Origin: Dyadobacter subterraneus
GTDB taxonomy: Bacteria; Bacteroidota; Bacteroidia; Cytophagales; Spirosomataceae
Direction: 5' to 3'
DNA length: 46,429 bases
Assembly: GCF_015221875.1 (NCBI RefSeq)
Contig: NZ_JACYGY010000003.1
Location: 1-46,429, forward strand
Shown piece by piece: positions 1 through 9,178 of this stretch. Below the pieces are notes generated by a model. The model saw nothing but the letters and a program-made list of their open reading frames with translations, did not search any database and had not been told where the DNA came from. Within the stretch, counting starts at the first letter, position 1, and every line of letters starts with the position of its first letter. The position numbers were made by a program, and so were the translations under genes.

Positions 1-29
1 CGAACTTTTGAAGGTGAAAATGAATAATA

Positions 30-104
30 TTATGCAAAGCGATTTATCGGAAATATAGAGTCAACTACCTGGAAACATTGATTTTAGACTATTGCTTTGC
101 ATAA
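30..104. repeat. 11-bp perfect inverted repeat beyond tnpC
   Basis: TTATGCAAAGC at 30-40 is the exact reverse complement of GCTTTGCATAA at 94-104, with 53 nt between. The inner arm is the end of the block conserved after tnpC in both IS66 copies. The outer arm may be the end of another related element facing the opposite way, or a structural part of the right end. The function is unknown. Confidence 0.55.
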
Positions 105-111
105 TCTTTAA

Positions 112-1464
112 CTATCCATAACCAATTGCTATTGGCCTGATGGCATTTTCCGCTAAGTTATTATCAATCTCAATTTGCCCGTGAAGTGCGTAAGCACTCA
201 GTCCCTCCCAACGTGATAAGCTGTAAGCAATAGCCTGACCTAGGGGACTTTTTGGAATAACTAGCGGAAGCTGGTGTGTCATCCACTCCTTTAATTCCAA
301 AAGAACCGGAACCGACTTTTCCTGTCTCAACTTTGTTTTCTCTTCCCAATCCAATTTTTCTTCCCGCATTTGCTGCTCGAGAGCGTAGAGTACCTGCATG
401 CGTTCAAGCACATAAGTCGATCTTTCTTTATCGTATTTAAGGGCGTCTACGAATTTGCGGCGGGCATGAGCCATACAGTAGACCAAAAGAATATCCGGAT
501 CATTACCAAAAAGCTTTTCGTAGACGGAATAACCGTCCACTTGCAATATACCGGCATATCCTTCCAGCATCTGTTTAGGACCGCTTTGGTCTCGGCCTTT
601 CTGGTAATCAAACAGCGTCAGTTTATCACAAGGGGCATTATATATCCAAATATAGCCTTGATGGATACCATTTTTATGATCTCTGTCAAGTACCTTCAAT
701 GGTGTTTCGTCGGCCTGCAAATATTTCTGGTTGAGAACCAGGAGTTTTAATAGCTCCCATAATGGAGCTAAATGCTGCCATCCCTTCATGATCCAGTCAG
801 AAGCGGTGGAAGCAGGAACATTTACTCCTAACCGCCTGTACTTGTCAATCTGGCGGTGAAGTGGAAGGCCAAATACATATTTGTCTACAACCATTTGGGC
901 AATGACCGCTTCGGAAGGGATACCCTTTTCGATCACACGATCCGGAAGTGATGCGGTTATAATGCCCTCACCATTAGCATGGGCATATTTGTAACGGATA
1001 TATCGCTTTACATAGAACTCAGCAGGAATCAGATCCAAAACCTCTGTGACTTCTTCTCCGATGATAGTGCAGCCGGTAACATCTTCTGTGGGTTCAATGA
1101 TAATAATTTCACGGCGTAGGTTTTCCGGAAGCGCCATTCGGCCTGCTCCTTTTTCACGTTTTTTAGCTGGCGCTTTTTCCTTTACAACTTCAACTGCCTG
1201 CTCGGAAAGCTCTTCCTGCTGATGTTGGACGGTACCCAGTTCAAAGAGGTCGATCTGGTTTACGTCCGTGTGGACGCCGGCCAGTTTCTCATTCTTTTTT
1301 CCGAATATGTACCGCTTGTATTTATCAAGTTCAAAGTTCAGCTCCTGGATCTGCTGATCCTTTTCGGATATTAATTCCAGCGACTTTTTATGCGCGGCAA
1401 GTGCCTGCTCATAGAGTAATTTATAGTCCGTCGCTGTATCTTCCATTACCCGAAGATAAGGCAT
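112..1464 (-). CDS. tnpC: IS66-family transposase TnpC, short C-terminus
   Basis: This is the DDE transposase of IS66 copy 1 (450 aa). The N-terminal 60 residues form the leucine-zipper-like coiled coil (DYKLLYEQA onward). A zinc-finger-like/central region follows, then the catalytic domain, with QADETPLKVL holding the first Asp, LQVDGYSVYEKLF the second and IDNNLAENAIRPI the Glu. The usual C-terminal IS66_C element (beginning RKNYLFAGSH in relatives) is missing: the protein stops with IAIGYG right after the conserved LG. A close relative in the fragment at 2809-3354 continues through that element. The start could be the internal Met at residue 7 (1446). The catalytic residues look intact, so it may still be active. 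Confidence 0.93.
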   Translation of the reverse strand: MPYLRVMEDTATDYKLLYEQALAAHKKSLELISEKDQQIQELNFELDKYKRYIFGKKNEKLAGVHTDVNQIDLFELGTVQHQQEELSEQAVEVVKEKAPAKKREKGAGRMALPENLRREIIIIEPTEDVTGCTIIGEEVTEVLDLIPAEFYVKRYIRYKYAHANGEGIITASLPDRVIEKGIPSEAVIAQMVVDKYVFGLPLHRQIDKYRRLGVNVPASTASDWIMKGWQHLAPLWELLKLLVLNQKYLQADETPLKVLDRDHKNGIHQGYIWIYNAPCDKLTLFDYQKGRDQSGPKQMLEGYAGILQVDGYSVYEKLFGNDPDILLVYCMAHARRKFVDALKYDKERSTYVLERMQVLYALEQQMREEKLDWEEKTKLRQEKSVPVLLELKEWMTHQLPLVIPKSPLGQAIAYSLSRWEGLSAYALHGQIEIDNNLAENAIRPIAIGYG

Positions 1465-1527
1465 AAAAACTAGCTATACAACCTTATAAGGCACTTTTTT
1501 GTGGCTTTTTCTGCCTGATTTATTGAC

Positions 1528-1869
1528 CTAATTCACCCGTTGATATCGTTTTCTAAGGCGAACCGAATCCAGCATTACACCTTGCAGAAGAAGTGTTAAC
1601 TGCTGGCTGGTGATGGATATATCTTCACCTTTTGGCCATTCAAAAGTACCTTGTTCCAGTTTTTTGACATACATGGCAAAACCATCCCGATCCCATTGTA
1701 AGAGTCGGATCTGATTAAGTCGTTTGCCCAGAAAAATGAAAACATCACCACTTGACGGATCAAAGCCCAGTTCATTCCGGACCAGGCCAGCCAGGCTATA
1801 GATGCCAAAACGCATATCTGTCGGACTCCGGTACAAAAAGTACCGACAGCTGTGAGATAAAGCCAGCAT
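1528..1869 (-). CDS. tnpB: IS66 accessory protein TnpB
   Basis: This is an IS66 Orf2 protein of 113 aa from the ATG at 1869. It has the family hallmarks: a CRYFLYRSPTDMRFG-like opening, the SGDVFIFLGKR motif, the RLLQWDRDGFAMY motif and a basic LRKRYQ tail. The frame extends upstream to a TTG at 1905, but the ATG two bases after the tnpA stop is the natural coupled start. TnpB is required for transposition of several IS66 elements, but its biochemical role is not settled. It sits between tnpA and tnpC. Confidence 0.92.
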   Translation of the reverse strand: MLALSHSCRYFLYRSPTDMRFGIYSLAGLVRNELGFDPSSGDVFIFLGKRLNQIRLLQWDRDGFAMYVKKLEQGTFEWPKGEDISITSQQLTLLLQGVMLDSVRLRKRYQRVN

Positions 1870-1870
1870 A

Positions 1871-2179
1871 TTAAAGAATGAGCTTCTTGATAAAAGATGC
1901 GTCAAGAGATCCGAACAGCTCTATACGCGCTCCTGATGGAAAAGTAATTGCTGCCAGAGCTTGTTGGTTTTGCTCAATTACATCTGGTTGTTGAACTGGT
2001 ATCTGGCTGAACCCACGGGTTGGTTCGACGGGAGCGACATTCTTGCGGCGGATTTTTTTAACCCAGTAATTGAACTTATGGTATCCCATACCATTTTGAT
2101 TGCAAAAAGCCTGTTTGCTTATGCCTTGCGTCTGCCACTGATCGTATAGCTCACGCATTTTTTCTGTCTCATTTTTCAT
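1871..2179 (-). CDS. tnpA: IS66 accessory protein TnpA
   Basis: This is an IS66 Orf1 protein of 102 aa. Its N-terminal half is a helix-turn-helix-like module (MRELYDQWQTQGISKQAFC, then YHKFNYWVKK) typical of IS66 TnpA and probably DNA binding. The C-terminal half is the short beta-rich stretch (ITFPSGARIELFG) usual for the family. It is the first gene of the element, starting 27 nt inside the proposed left end and ending 2 nt before tnpB. Confidence 0.9.
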   Translation of the reverse strand: MKNETEKMRELYDQWQTQGISKQAFCNQNGMGYHKFNYWVKKIRRKNVAPVEPTRGFSQIPVQQPDVIEQNQQALAAITFPSGARIELFGSLDASFIKKLIL

Positions 2180-2198
2180 GAAACAAGATTACGAACTA

Positions 2199-2790
<592 letters not shown>

Positions 2791-2808
2791 CCGACAAAAC
2801 CCGTCTTG

Positions 2809-3354
2809 CTAATTTAGCAAACGTAGTTCTGGGTTACTTTCGAGATTTCTGGACTTCTCCCAGTTGTTTGGTAGCAATTGATAAAGATCTTTATGTTTAT
2901 GGGATTCTTTTCTTTTAAACACATCGGCCAGCCACAGTTGCTCATCAACACCATTCTTTTTGCATGTTGCCACAAAGGAGTACATAGCTGCTGTCATTTC
3001 AGCTGCCTGGTGAGAGCCTGCGAACAAAAACGACTTTCACCCAATTGCAAGGGGGGCCAGATTACGTTCTCAGCAAGATTATTGCGGGTCGCCGCGCGAT
3101 CAATCTCAATTTGCCCGTGCAGTGCGTAGGCACTTAGTCCTTCCCACCGTGGTAAGCTGTAAGCTATAGCTTGACTTAGAGGACTTTTGGGGATTACCAG
3201 CGGGAGCTGCTGTGTCATCCACACCTTTAATTCCAAAAGAATCGGAGCCGATTTTTCCTGTCTCAACTTTGTTTTCTCTTCCCAATCCAGTTGCTGTTCC
3301 CGCATTTGCTGCTCCAGAGCGTAGAGTACCTGCATGGGTTCAAGCACGTAAGTC
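2809..3354 (-). pseudogene. C-terminal fragment of an IS66 TnpC
   Basis: This is the last ~180 codons of a tnpC very similar to the intact one at 112-1464 (shared VLYALEQQMRE and AYALHGQIEID). It has decayed: a 15-nt insertion adds RAATR before NNLAEN, a frame change turns AIRPI into VIWPPLQLG, and a TGA follows the LG. The next frame reads SFLFAGSHQAAEM and MYSFVATCKKNGVDEQ, the IS66_C element. This copy therefore keeps the C-terminal element that the intact neighbour lacks. Homology stops near 3354, just short of the PepSY gene end. Confidence 0.85.
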
Positions 3355-3388
3355 GCAACATACAGAAAAGACATTGGCTACGCCGCGG

Positions 3389-4585
3389 TCAAACTAAAGA
3401 CAATTTCCTCTCCAGGTTTTTCCTTTTCCGTCCCAGCCAAATCAACAACCCCGTAATTGGTAAGCTTGCTGAGAACAGACAAACCACAAAGGCCAGTATT
3501 TTGGTAGGCCGGCCGTAAAGACTCCCAACATGAATCGGATAATTAAGATTTCTTAGCTTTTGTCCTGCATGCATCTGTTCATTATGGATAGCAAAAAATT
3601 CCCGTCCATTGGTCACATCATAATAAAGCTCATCGCTTTTTGGCAAAATCGACCCATCCCAGTAGGTGCTGTAAGCCACAATCTGACCTGGCTCTAGAAG
3701 AATCACTGACAGCTCTTGCAGATGTTTCTTCTGATAACGTTTAAAAATATGCGAAACGGCATTATCCAAAGGATGTCCATCTATCTTTTGAGACGGGGAT
3801 ACCGGTGGCGCCGGAACTTCGATCGCTTTAATTTGTGAAACGCCCAATACAAAGTTAATGCCTTGCTGCCACCATCGAAATGACCATGCAAGGCCGGTAA
3901 TCATTAAAATGAGCAGAAACGGATGCGCATAAAATCCTCCTACGTTGTGCACATCATGATTAAGCCGCTTGAATTTAGCATTCCACTTAATTTTAAACCG
4001 CTGTTTGAAAGCTGCCTTGTTTCTGGGAAACCATAAAATTAGCCCCGAAATAATCATCAAAATAAAAACAAGCGAACTAGTGGCCACAATCAAATGACCA
4101 ATCTCATAGCGAAGAAGAAGCTGTTGATGCATCACTCTGAATAAATAAACCGGCTCATAGCGCATGTCCAACACGCCTGTAACTTTGGCTGTGTACGGAT
4201 TGACAAAAACGCGGTGCCACCGTTCATATTCACTGAAATAAAAATAACCAGGCGTGTTTGGATTGTACTTTTTGGAAACAAACATCCAGGCGTGATCCGC
4301 TTTATCGGTAGTATATAAAAAGTCGATTACCTTTCCCCCCATGGCGTTTTCTGCCGCCGCCAGCATTTGCGACACCGGCTTTCTTTCCTTCGCTGGATGC
4401 ACAATCACAATATCCTCATAAAAGAAATCGGTAAGCTCATTTTCGAAGACAAAGACTGCGGCCGCCACAGATATTACAACGATGACAGCTCCGACAACCA
4501 GCCCCAGCCACAGGTGAATTTGGCTGGTGATTTTTAGCCATTTTCGCTGCAGTTTAACTGTCTTTTTGACTTTGATCTGATTCAT
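3389..4585 (-). CDS. PepSY-associated TM protein, possible siderophore-iron reductase
   Basis: About 398 aa from the Met at 4585. The frame runs 8 codons further upstream, but that ATG lies inside a strong hairpin (4600-4643). Four membrane helices are visible: after SQIHLWLGLV near residue 25, near 175 (IVATSSLVFILMIISGLILW), near 225 and near the C-terminus (FVVCLFSASLPITGLLIW). Extracytoplasmic PepSY-like segments lie between them. Histidines near the helices (IHLWLG, MHQQ, EIGHL, HDVHNVGGFYAHP, IHVGSLYG) fit the heme-binding pattern of PepSY_TM reductases such as FoxB/FsrB. It is the last gene after the TonB receptor and DUF4374, which supports a role in releasing iron at the inner membrane. 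The reductase role is inference from family and context. Confidence 0.82.
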   Translation of the reverse strand: MNQIKVKKTVKLQRKWLKITSQIHLWLGLVVGAVIVVISVAAAVFVFENELTDFFYEDIVIVHPAKERKPVSQMLAAAENAMGGKVIDFLYTTDKADHAWMFVSKKYNPNTPGYFYFSEYERWHRVFVNPYTAKVTGVLDMRYEPVYLFRVMHQQLLLRYEIGHLIVATSSLVFILMIISGLILWFPRNKAAFKQRFKIKWNAKFKRLNHDVHNVGGFYAHPFLLILMITGLAWSFRWWQQGINFVLGVSQIKAIEVPAPPVSPSQKIDGHPLDNAVSHIFKRYQKKHLQELSVILLEPGQIVAYSTYWDGSILPKSDELYYDVTNGREFFAIHNEQMHAGQKLRNLNYPIHVGSLYGRPTKILAFVVCLFSASLPITGLLIWLGRKRKNLERKLSLV

Positions 4586-4599
4586 GCAGTTTGCAAACA

Positions 4600-4643
4600 A
4601 ACAGATCATTGATTCCGGAAGTATCCGTAATCAATGATCTGTT
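4600..4643. terminator. Strong perfect hairpin between DUF4374 and PepSY genes
   Basis: AACAGATCATTGATT (4600-4614) pairs exactly with AATCAATGATCTGTT (4629-4643). The 14-nt middle can extend the stem by CGGA/TCCG around an AGTA loop. It fills the 70-nt gap between the DUF4374 stop and the PepSY start. On the minus strand the stem is followed by TGTTTG rather than a clean T run, so it may be a weak terminator, an mRNA-stability stem or an operator. Confidence 0.6.
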
Positions 4644-4655
4644 GTTAATTTTAAT

Positions 4656-5894
4656 TTACTTAACCGGATGTGGCGCAATCATGTTTGGCCATACATCATT
4701 TCCATCCAGTTTCATTCCTTTTTTAAAACCATTCGCATCACCCGCAGGGTCGAACTCATAAATATTGGCTTCGCCCGCTGATGGCAGTAGCGCGGTGTAA
4801 TATTTCCCATTAAATACAAGCGGACTGCGGAACTGACCCACCGGACTCAGCGGCGTATTCATGGCCATGGCCGTTTTATTTTTCAGATCGATTTTGATAA
4901 CCTGTGCAACTGACTTGTAACGATCTGATAGTGCGCTCATCAAATCTTCATATTGAACCGTTCCGAAAGCGATTCCATTGCCCATATAGCTGATTCCGGT
5001 AAGACATGCTTTTTTCCCAAGCAAGGTAGTTACGTCAAGAAAATAACTCTCGTCAAACACAGCTGTACCTTTTTTGATTCGTAATATCCCAGAGTTGCCA
5101 CCATTGCCCAGCCAGTATTTTCCGGCGCTTGCCACAAAATAGTGATCTTCGTTTTCATCCACGGCCAAAGTTGAAAGATACTCCTGTCCTACGGTCGATG
5201 TGGTAGCGCTGCTTTTGACCAAAGTCATATTGGTCATGCCAGGATAGTCGTAAACCAGAGCATAAGAACCTTCATTGCTGCCTCCACCATATGCATATGT
5301 TGTCACATTATAGCGGTTCGTACCCATTATAAATTTGCCATTATCAACAAATCCTTTACCAAGATCAGACGCCATTCCTGTCGTAGCATCGTATGGAAGT
5401 TTGAAGGTGCCTTTATCAATTACAGTGAATTCAGGGATTTTGATACGTGCCCAGCCTGCATTTCCCATGTGCTCGTTCTCCGCGCCTAGTGCCAAAAATG
5501 TGTTGTCATCAACGATCGTTATTGAGTTGAAATAATTGGGTGTTATACCAGACGTCAGAATCGAAGCCACTTCCGTAATTTTCCCGTCCGCCCCCATTTT
5601 ATACTGGATGAACTTTTTTGTGGCCGTATTCATCAGATAAATGTATTCTTTGTGATACAAATAACGGGCTGCACTGGTTTCTATACCGTTTCCTACAAAT
5701 GATAATTCGCCTGTCAAAAGAGAAGCAGTACTAGCCAAATACTCCGATCCATTTGACTGCGAAACCACTGTAAAATATTGTTTGGAAACCGGATCCGGAT
5801 CTTTATTATCATCACTGCTGCTGCATCCTTGTAGAGAAAAAGCAAGCATCACAAGTGAGGCTGCTTTCAGAGAACTTTTAAATAACTGGTACAT
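4656..5894 (-). CDS. DUF4374-family lipoprotein
   Basis: 412 aa, with a signal peptide and lipobox LQGC (Cys24) followed by SSSDD, so probably a lipoprotein facing the periplasm or cell surface. The rest looks like a beta-propeller-type fold, with repeated strands such as YFTVVSQSNGSEYLAS, YLYHKEYIYLMNTATKKF and NSITIVDDNTFLALG. This matches Bacteroidota DUF4374 proteins, often encoded beside TonB-dependent siderophore receptors and PepSY proteins. Here it lies 58 nt after the receptor gene on the same strand. The substrate is unknown. A role in binding or handling the iron ligand is inferred from the neighbours only. Confidence 0.85.
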   Translation of the reverse strand: MYQLFKSSLKAASLVMLAFSLQGCSSSDDNKDPDPVSKQYFTVVSQSNGSEYLASTASLLTGELSFVGNGIETSAARYLYHKEYIYLMNTATKKFIQYKMGADGKITEVASILTSGITPNYFNSITIVDDNTFLALGAENEHMGNAGWARIKIPEFTVIDKGTFKLPYDATTGMASDLGKGFVDNGKFIMGTNRYNVTTYAYGGGSNEGSYALVYDYPGMTNMTLVKSSATTSTVGQEYLSTLAVDENEDHYFVASAGKYWLGNGGNSGILRIKKGTAVFDESYFLDVTTLLGKKACLTGISYMGNGIAFGTVQYEDLMSALSDRYKSVAQVIKIDLKNKTAMAMNTPLSPVGQFRSPLVFNGKYYTALLPSAGEANIYEFDPAGDANGFKKGMKLDGNDVWPNMIAPHPVK

Positions 5895-5952
5895 AAAATT
5901 ATTGTTATCGATTGAATTGAATTAAAATTGACCTATTGCTTGATTTAAGAGT

Positions 5953-8355
5953 TTAGCGCGTAATAAAATACCTGGCTTTTATACTGAAAGAACGGCCGGG
6001 CTTTTGAAGTAGATAATTGTCAAAAACCTGCTTGTCAAAAAGATTCCGGCATTCCAGACTCAGGTTATATTTGCTATTGTAAAAACTGTAACTAAGTCCT
6101 ATATCCTGAACAAACTGCATAGGAATTACCGACTTGGTATCTTTTGCGCCAAGGCTTGGCCAGTTGAGATAATATTGGTGCACATAACTTGCATTCCAGT
6201 AAAAGGAGGCGTTGGCATCATCACGGAATAACTTCGCTTTATTAAACCTGACCTCGCCATTACTCATTAATAAAGGCGTATTTCTCAGCCGATCACGGTA
6301 CACAATACTTTTTGAACCAGATTGCGGATCGTATTTCTGGTTGTTTCGAATATCCTGAAACGTGATATTGCCAGTAAATTCCAGCCAGCTTTTACGCCTG
6401 TACCGTAGTTCAGCTTCAACGCCTTTCCCTTCTGTTTTGGCAATATTTTCATAATTGCTGCGGCCAAGGTAATTTGCTGGAGCAAGCAGAATCAGATCGT
6501 TTGTCTTGCGGTAAAAAAGAGAAGTTTGAAATGCAAAACGATTATCCCGGATCGCCTTACTTAGCTGCACACCTAGATTCGCATTATAACTATTCTCAGG
6601 ATGCAGGTCTGGAGAATTCAGAATGGTATTGCCATTTCCCAAAACTTCGATGGCTTCGGGCAGGCGGATCGCTTTTTCCGCTGAGAGCTTTAAAAGGATA
6701 TTTTGGCTCACCGTAAATCTGGTCGCATAGCCATAGCCCCATTGGCTGGATTTACTTTGAATCTCGATCGCTAGCGGATCAGCACCGCTGTTTTGATTGG
6801 TAAGCCCTTGCGCATGAGCCAGGTAATTGTAATTTTTGACGAAAAAAGTATTTATCCACCGATCCTGTGCCGCATTTGATTGATAAGATAATCCTGAAAT
6901 CTGTTTGGTGAAATCCTGAGGAAGACGGTAAGGGATGGTCCATTGGGCTGCTAACGGATCAGTCCCTTTTCTGGTTGTTGAAGTGTAATTGTAGTTGAAA
7001 TTAAATGAGTGAAAATCAGAAAGTTTATAGGAGGCATTCAGGCGGTGAAGCTGTGTGCGATCAGTAAAAGTCAGCATGGATTTTTGAGCACCAATCCCCC
7101 CGATTTCTCCTCCTTTTGCTATTTCGATCACTTCGCCTTTCCAGTTGTAGCGGCGGGAACTAGTATCAACCGTGGTAGCTCTGACCCGGTTGAGCGATGC
7201 AAATGCGTCCATATTTAACCCTTTGACAAAAAGATCCTTTTTTGAATATTTAAGTGAAGGCATCACAAAACTCTCGTGATAGGAAGCTTCCCCAAAGACA
7301 TAGGCCATGGTTTGCCCGGTCTGAATTCCTTTATCAAGGTTGGAATAGGTAAGTCCAAGCAGTAGCTGATTGGCCCAGGCCACATTTGTAAACCCAGTTT
7401 CAAGCTGAGCGGTGCTGGATCTATAATGGTCATTAAACCGTCTGGCTACAACCGGAACCGGTCTGCCGCTCACGTCGGCCACTTCCACGGTTGGCCCCCA
7501 GACTTTGTAATTGTTGTCCGAATAATTATGAAAAACGTTTGCAGTTGTTGTAAAACCACTTTTTGCATCCTTCCATCTCCCACTTACAGCGGCCCGGTGC
7601 GTATTAAAGGAGCCGTAGCTGTAAGAAGCGTCCAGGTAACTATTGATATTTTGGTTGGTGATTACGTTGATCGCACCACCCAAGGCATCACTCCCAAGTT
7701 CCACCGGTGTGACACCTTTATAGACTTCAATCCGTTCCACCAGATTGATAGGAAGATTGTTGATACTATAGGAAGAACCAAAACTTTCCATGGGAATGCC
7801 ATCAATAAAGAACTTAATCGCTTTTCCCGAAAGTCCATGGATGGAATAGTTAAAATCCGAACCCATACCACCCGTTTCACGTACACGGACGCCCATTGTC
7901 CGGTCGAGCAAACGGTTCATATCTACATTTCTGTTCTGGACTTTTACAGCATCAATCGCATCTACATTGAAGGCCTGTTGTCTTACATTTTTCAGCTCAG
8001 ACTGCCCAGTAATATCTACCTGCTGCATTTGCTGAGCAAGCTGGGCAAGTGTGAAAGAAATTTTAAAAGTTTTACCGGCAGTTACCAGTATTGTCTTTTT
8101 TTGTGGTTGATAGCCCAATCCGGAAACGAGAAGAACCTGCTGTCCCGCAGAGATATTTTTTAAAACGAAATGACCGTCATTGTCTGTTATTGTTCCTTGG
8201 GAAGTGCCCTCAATTCTAACAGATATTCCGGTCAAAGCTTCTTTCGAAACCGAAATGACAGTCCCGGTAAACTGTCCGTATACTGCCGATTGTGACCTTA
8301 CGGAAAATGATAAGGTCAAAAGAATTCCTATCGAGAAAATTTCTCTAAATTGCAT
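5953..8355 (-). CDS. TonB-dependent outer-membrane receptor (siderophore-type)
   Basis: 800 aa. After a signal peptide (about 1-22, ending VRSQS) there is a carboxypeptidase-like regulatory domain (about 26-110, TGTVISVSKEALTG to VSGLGYQPQKK), then the plug (about 115-235, with LSGKAIKFFIDGIPM and VERIEVYKGVTPVELG) and a 22-strand-type barrel ending in an aromatic strand (KARYFITR). No separate STN signalling domain is visible before the regulatory domain. It would import a TonB-dependent ligand. Genes for an ECF sigma factor and anti-sigma factor lie upstream, DUF4374 and PepSY downstream, suggesting ferric siderophore or another metal chelate. The ligand cannot be read from the sequence. 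Confidence 0.93.
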   Translation of the reverse strand: MQFREIFSIGILLTLSFSVRSQSAVYGQFTGTVISVSKEALTGISVRIEGTSQGTITDNDGHFVLKNISAGQQVLLVSGLGYQPQKKTILVTAGKTFKISFTLAQLAQQMQQVDITGQSELKNVRQQAFNVDAIDAVKVQNRNVDMNRLLDRTMGVRVRETGGMGSDFNYSIHGLSGKAIKFFIDGIPMESFGSSYSINNLPINLVERIEVYKGVTPVELGSDALGGAINVITNQNINSYLDASYSYGSFNTHRAAVSGRWKDAKSGFTTTANVFHNYSDNNYKVWGPTVEVADVSGRPVPVVARRFNDHYRSSTAQLETGFTNVAWANQLLLGLTYSNLDKGIQTGQTMAYVFGEASYHESFVMPSLKYSKKDLFVKGLNMDAFASLNRVRATTVDTSSRRYNWKGEVIEIAKGGEIGGIGAQKSMLTFTDRTQLHRLNASYKLSDFHSFNFNYNYTSTTRKGTDPLAAQWTIPYRLPQDFTKQISGLSYQSNAAQDRWINTFFVKNYNYLAHAQGLTNQNSGADPLAIEIQSKSSQWGYGYATRFTVSQNILLKLSAEKAIRLPEAIEVLGNGNTILNSPDLHPENSYNANLGVQLSKAIRDNRFAFQTSLFYRKTNDLILLAPANYLGRSNYENIAKTEGKGVEAELRYRRKSWLEFTGNITFQDIRNNQKYDPQSGSKSIVYRDRLRNTPLLMSNGEVRFNKAKLFRDDANASFYWNASYVHQYYLNWPSLGAKDTKSVIPMQFVQDIGLSYSFYNSKYNLSLECRNLFDKQVFDNYLLQKPGRSFSIKARYFITR

Positions 8356-8387
8356 TGTTTAACTTGTTTTAGCGAACCGGGTAAACA

Positions 8388-8407
8388 AATCCTGTTTCAG
8401 CAGGATT
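8388..8407. terminator. Perfect 7-bp hairpin before the TonB receptor gene
   Basis: AATCCTG (8388-8394) pairs with CAGGATT (8401-8407) around a TTTCAG loop, 33 nt upstream of the receptor start on the minus strand. It is one of two hairpins filling the gap between the anti-sigma gene and the receptor gene. The role is unknown; it could set expression of the receptor relative to its regulators. Confidence 0.45.
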
Positions 8408-8415
8408 CAAAATCA

Positions 8416-8445
8416 GCTGCGCGGCTCGAACCGCGTAGCTTTTTT
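8416..8445 (+). terminator. GC-rich hairpin with T-run after the anti-sigma stop
   Basis: GCTGCGCGG (8416-8424) pairs with CCGCGTAGC (8431-8439), 8 pairs plus one G-U, around loop CTCGAA. TTTTTT follows at 8440-8445 on the plus strand. It touches the anti-sigma stop codon. The T-run is on the plus strand while both flanking genes are on the minus strand, so it would terminate antisense transcripts arriving from the receptor gene, or act as an intercistronic stem on the minus strand. Confidence 0.55.
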
Positions 8446-9121
8446 ATATTGATAATTTAAATCTTTCTGTCAATCTCAAATTAAACGGCCTGGGAATTCC
8501 ATCTTCCAGTTCCTGGGTAGTTGCTGCTACCATTTTAAAGGTCTGATCCGTCATTGCCAGGTAGGTGTTTCCCTTTTTCAAGCGGATAAGCTCGGATGCT
8601 TTCCTGGAGCCCCCTGTCTGATCCATTGAAATTCTTAAACTTCTGGTTTTTTGAGAACGGTTTTTAACTGAGACAGCTCCGTGAAAACTGATAGTACTTT
8701 CAGATCCAAAATAAGGAACCTTGACTTCACAACGACTATTGGAAGCAATTGTTAAATCGAGATTATTGTAATGCACATTTTTGGATACTGCACTACCTGA
8801 ATTATCGAATGTGGTCGTGTGGCTTAAAAAATATGTATTCTGCTTAACAATCAAAAATCCGGTTAAAAGCACCACACAGGCAGCAATACGGTACAGATGA
8901 TTCCAGTTAAAAATTATGGTAGACTTTGCCGACCCTTTCTTTTCAAAACCAGTTATGTGCTTCCACATTTCCGTTTTTATGCTATTTTTATCCTGTCCAA
9001 GTGGAAAATCGAACTGTGTATCGATTTCTCCATTACTTAGCCACTGCTCAATAAGATGATTTTCAGAGACGTTAGTCAATCCCCGATAATATTTTTCCAG
9101 TAACTCGGGAGTAATTTTCAT
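8444..9121 (-). CDS. Short FecR-like anti-sigma factor
   Basis: 225 aa. The N-terminus (ITPELLEKYYRGLTNVSENH then LIEQWLSNGE) resembles the cytoplasmic sigma-binding segment of Bacteroidota FecR proteins. One membrane helix follows at about residues 76-97 (IAACVVLLTGFLIV), then a ~125-residue periplasmic part with beta strands. It is shorter than usual FecR proteins (typically above 300 aa), and the canonical FecR domain motif is not clear. The position, 57 nt after an ECF sigma gene and before a TonB receptor, supports an anti-sigma role. The receptor lacks an evident STN domain, so how it would signal is unclear. Confidence 0.7.
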   Translation of the reverse strand: MKITPELLEKYYRGLTNVSENHLIEQWLSNGEIDTQFDFPLGQDKNSIKTEMWKHITGFEKKGSAKSTIIFNWNHLYRIAACVVLLTGFLIVKQNTYFLSHTTTFDNSGSAVSKNVHYNNLDLTIASNSRCEVKVPYFGSESTISFHGAVSVKNRSQKTRSLRISMDQTGGSRKASELIRLKKGNTYLAMTDQTFKMVAATTQELEDGIPRPFNLRLTERFKLSI

Positions 9122-9178
9122 CGTGCTATTTTTATCAATGTTGCATAAGTCGGATAATACCCCCAGTCAAAAAAGAAA

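Noticed and set aside
4586..4609. Upstream ATG of the PepSY gene
   Set aside because: The start codon lies inside a perfect hairpin arm; the ATG at 4585 gives a normal family N-terminus.
7426..8163. A 245-codon plus-strand ORF opposite the TonB receptor gene
   Set aside because: It is a shadow of the receptor on the other strand: no family pattern, and the minus-strand frame is a clear receptor with plug motifs.
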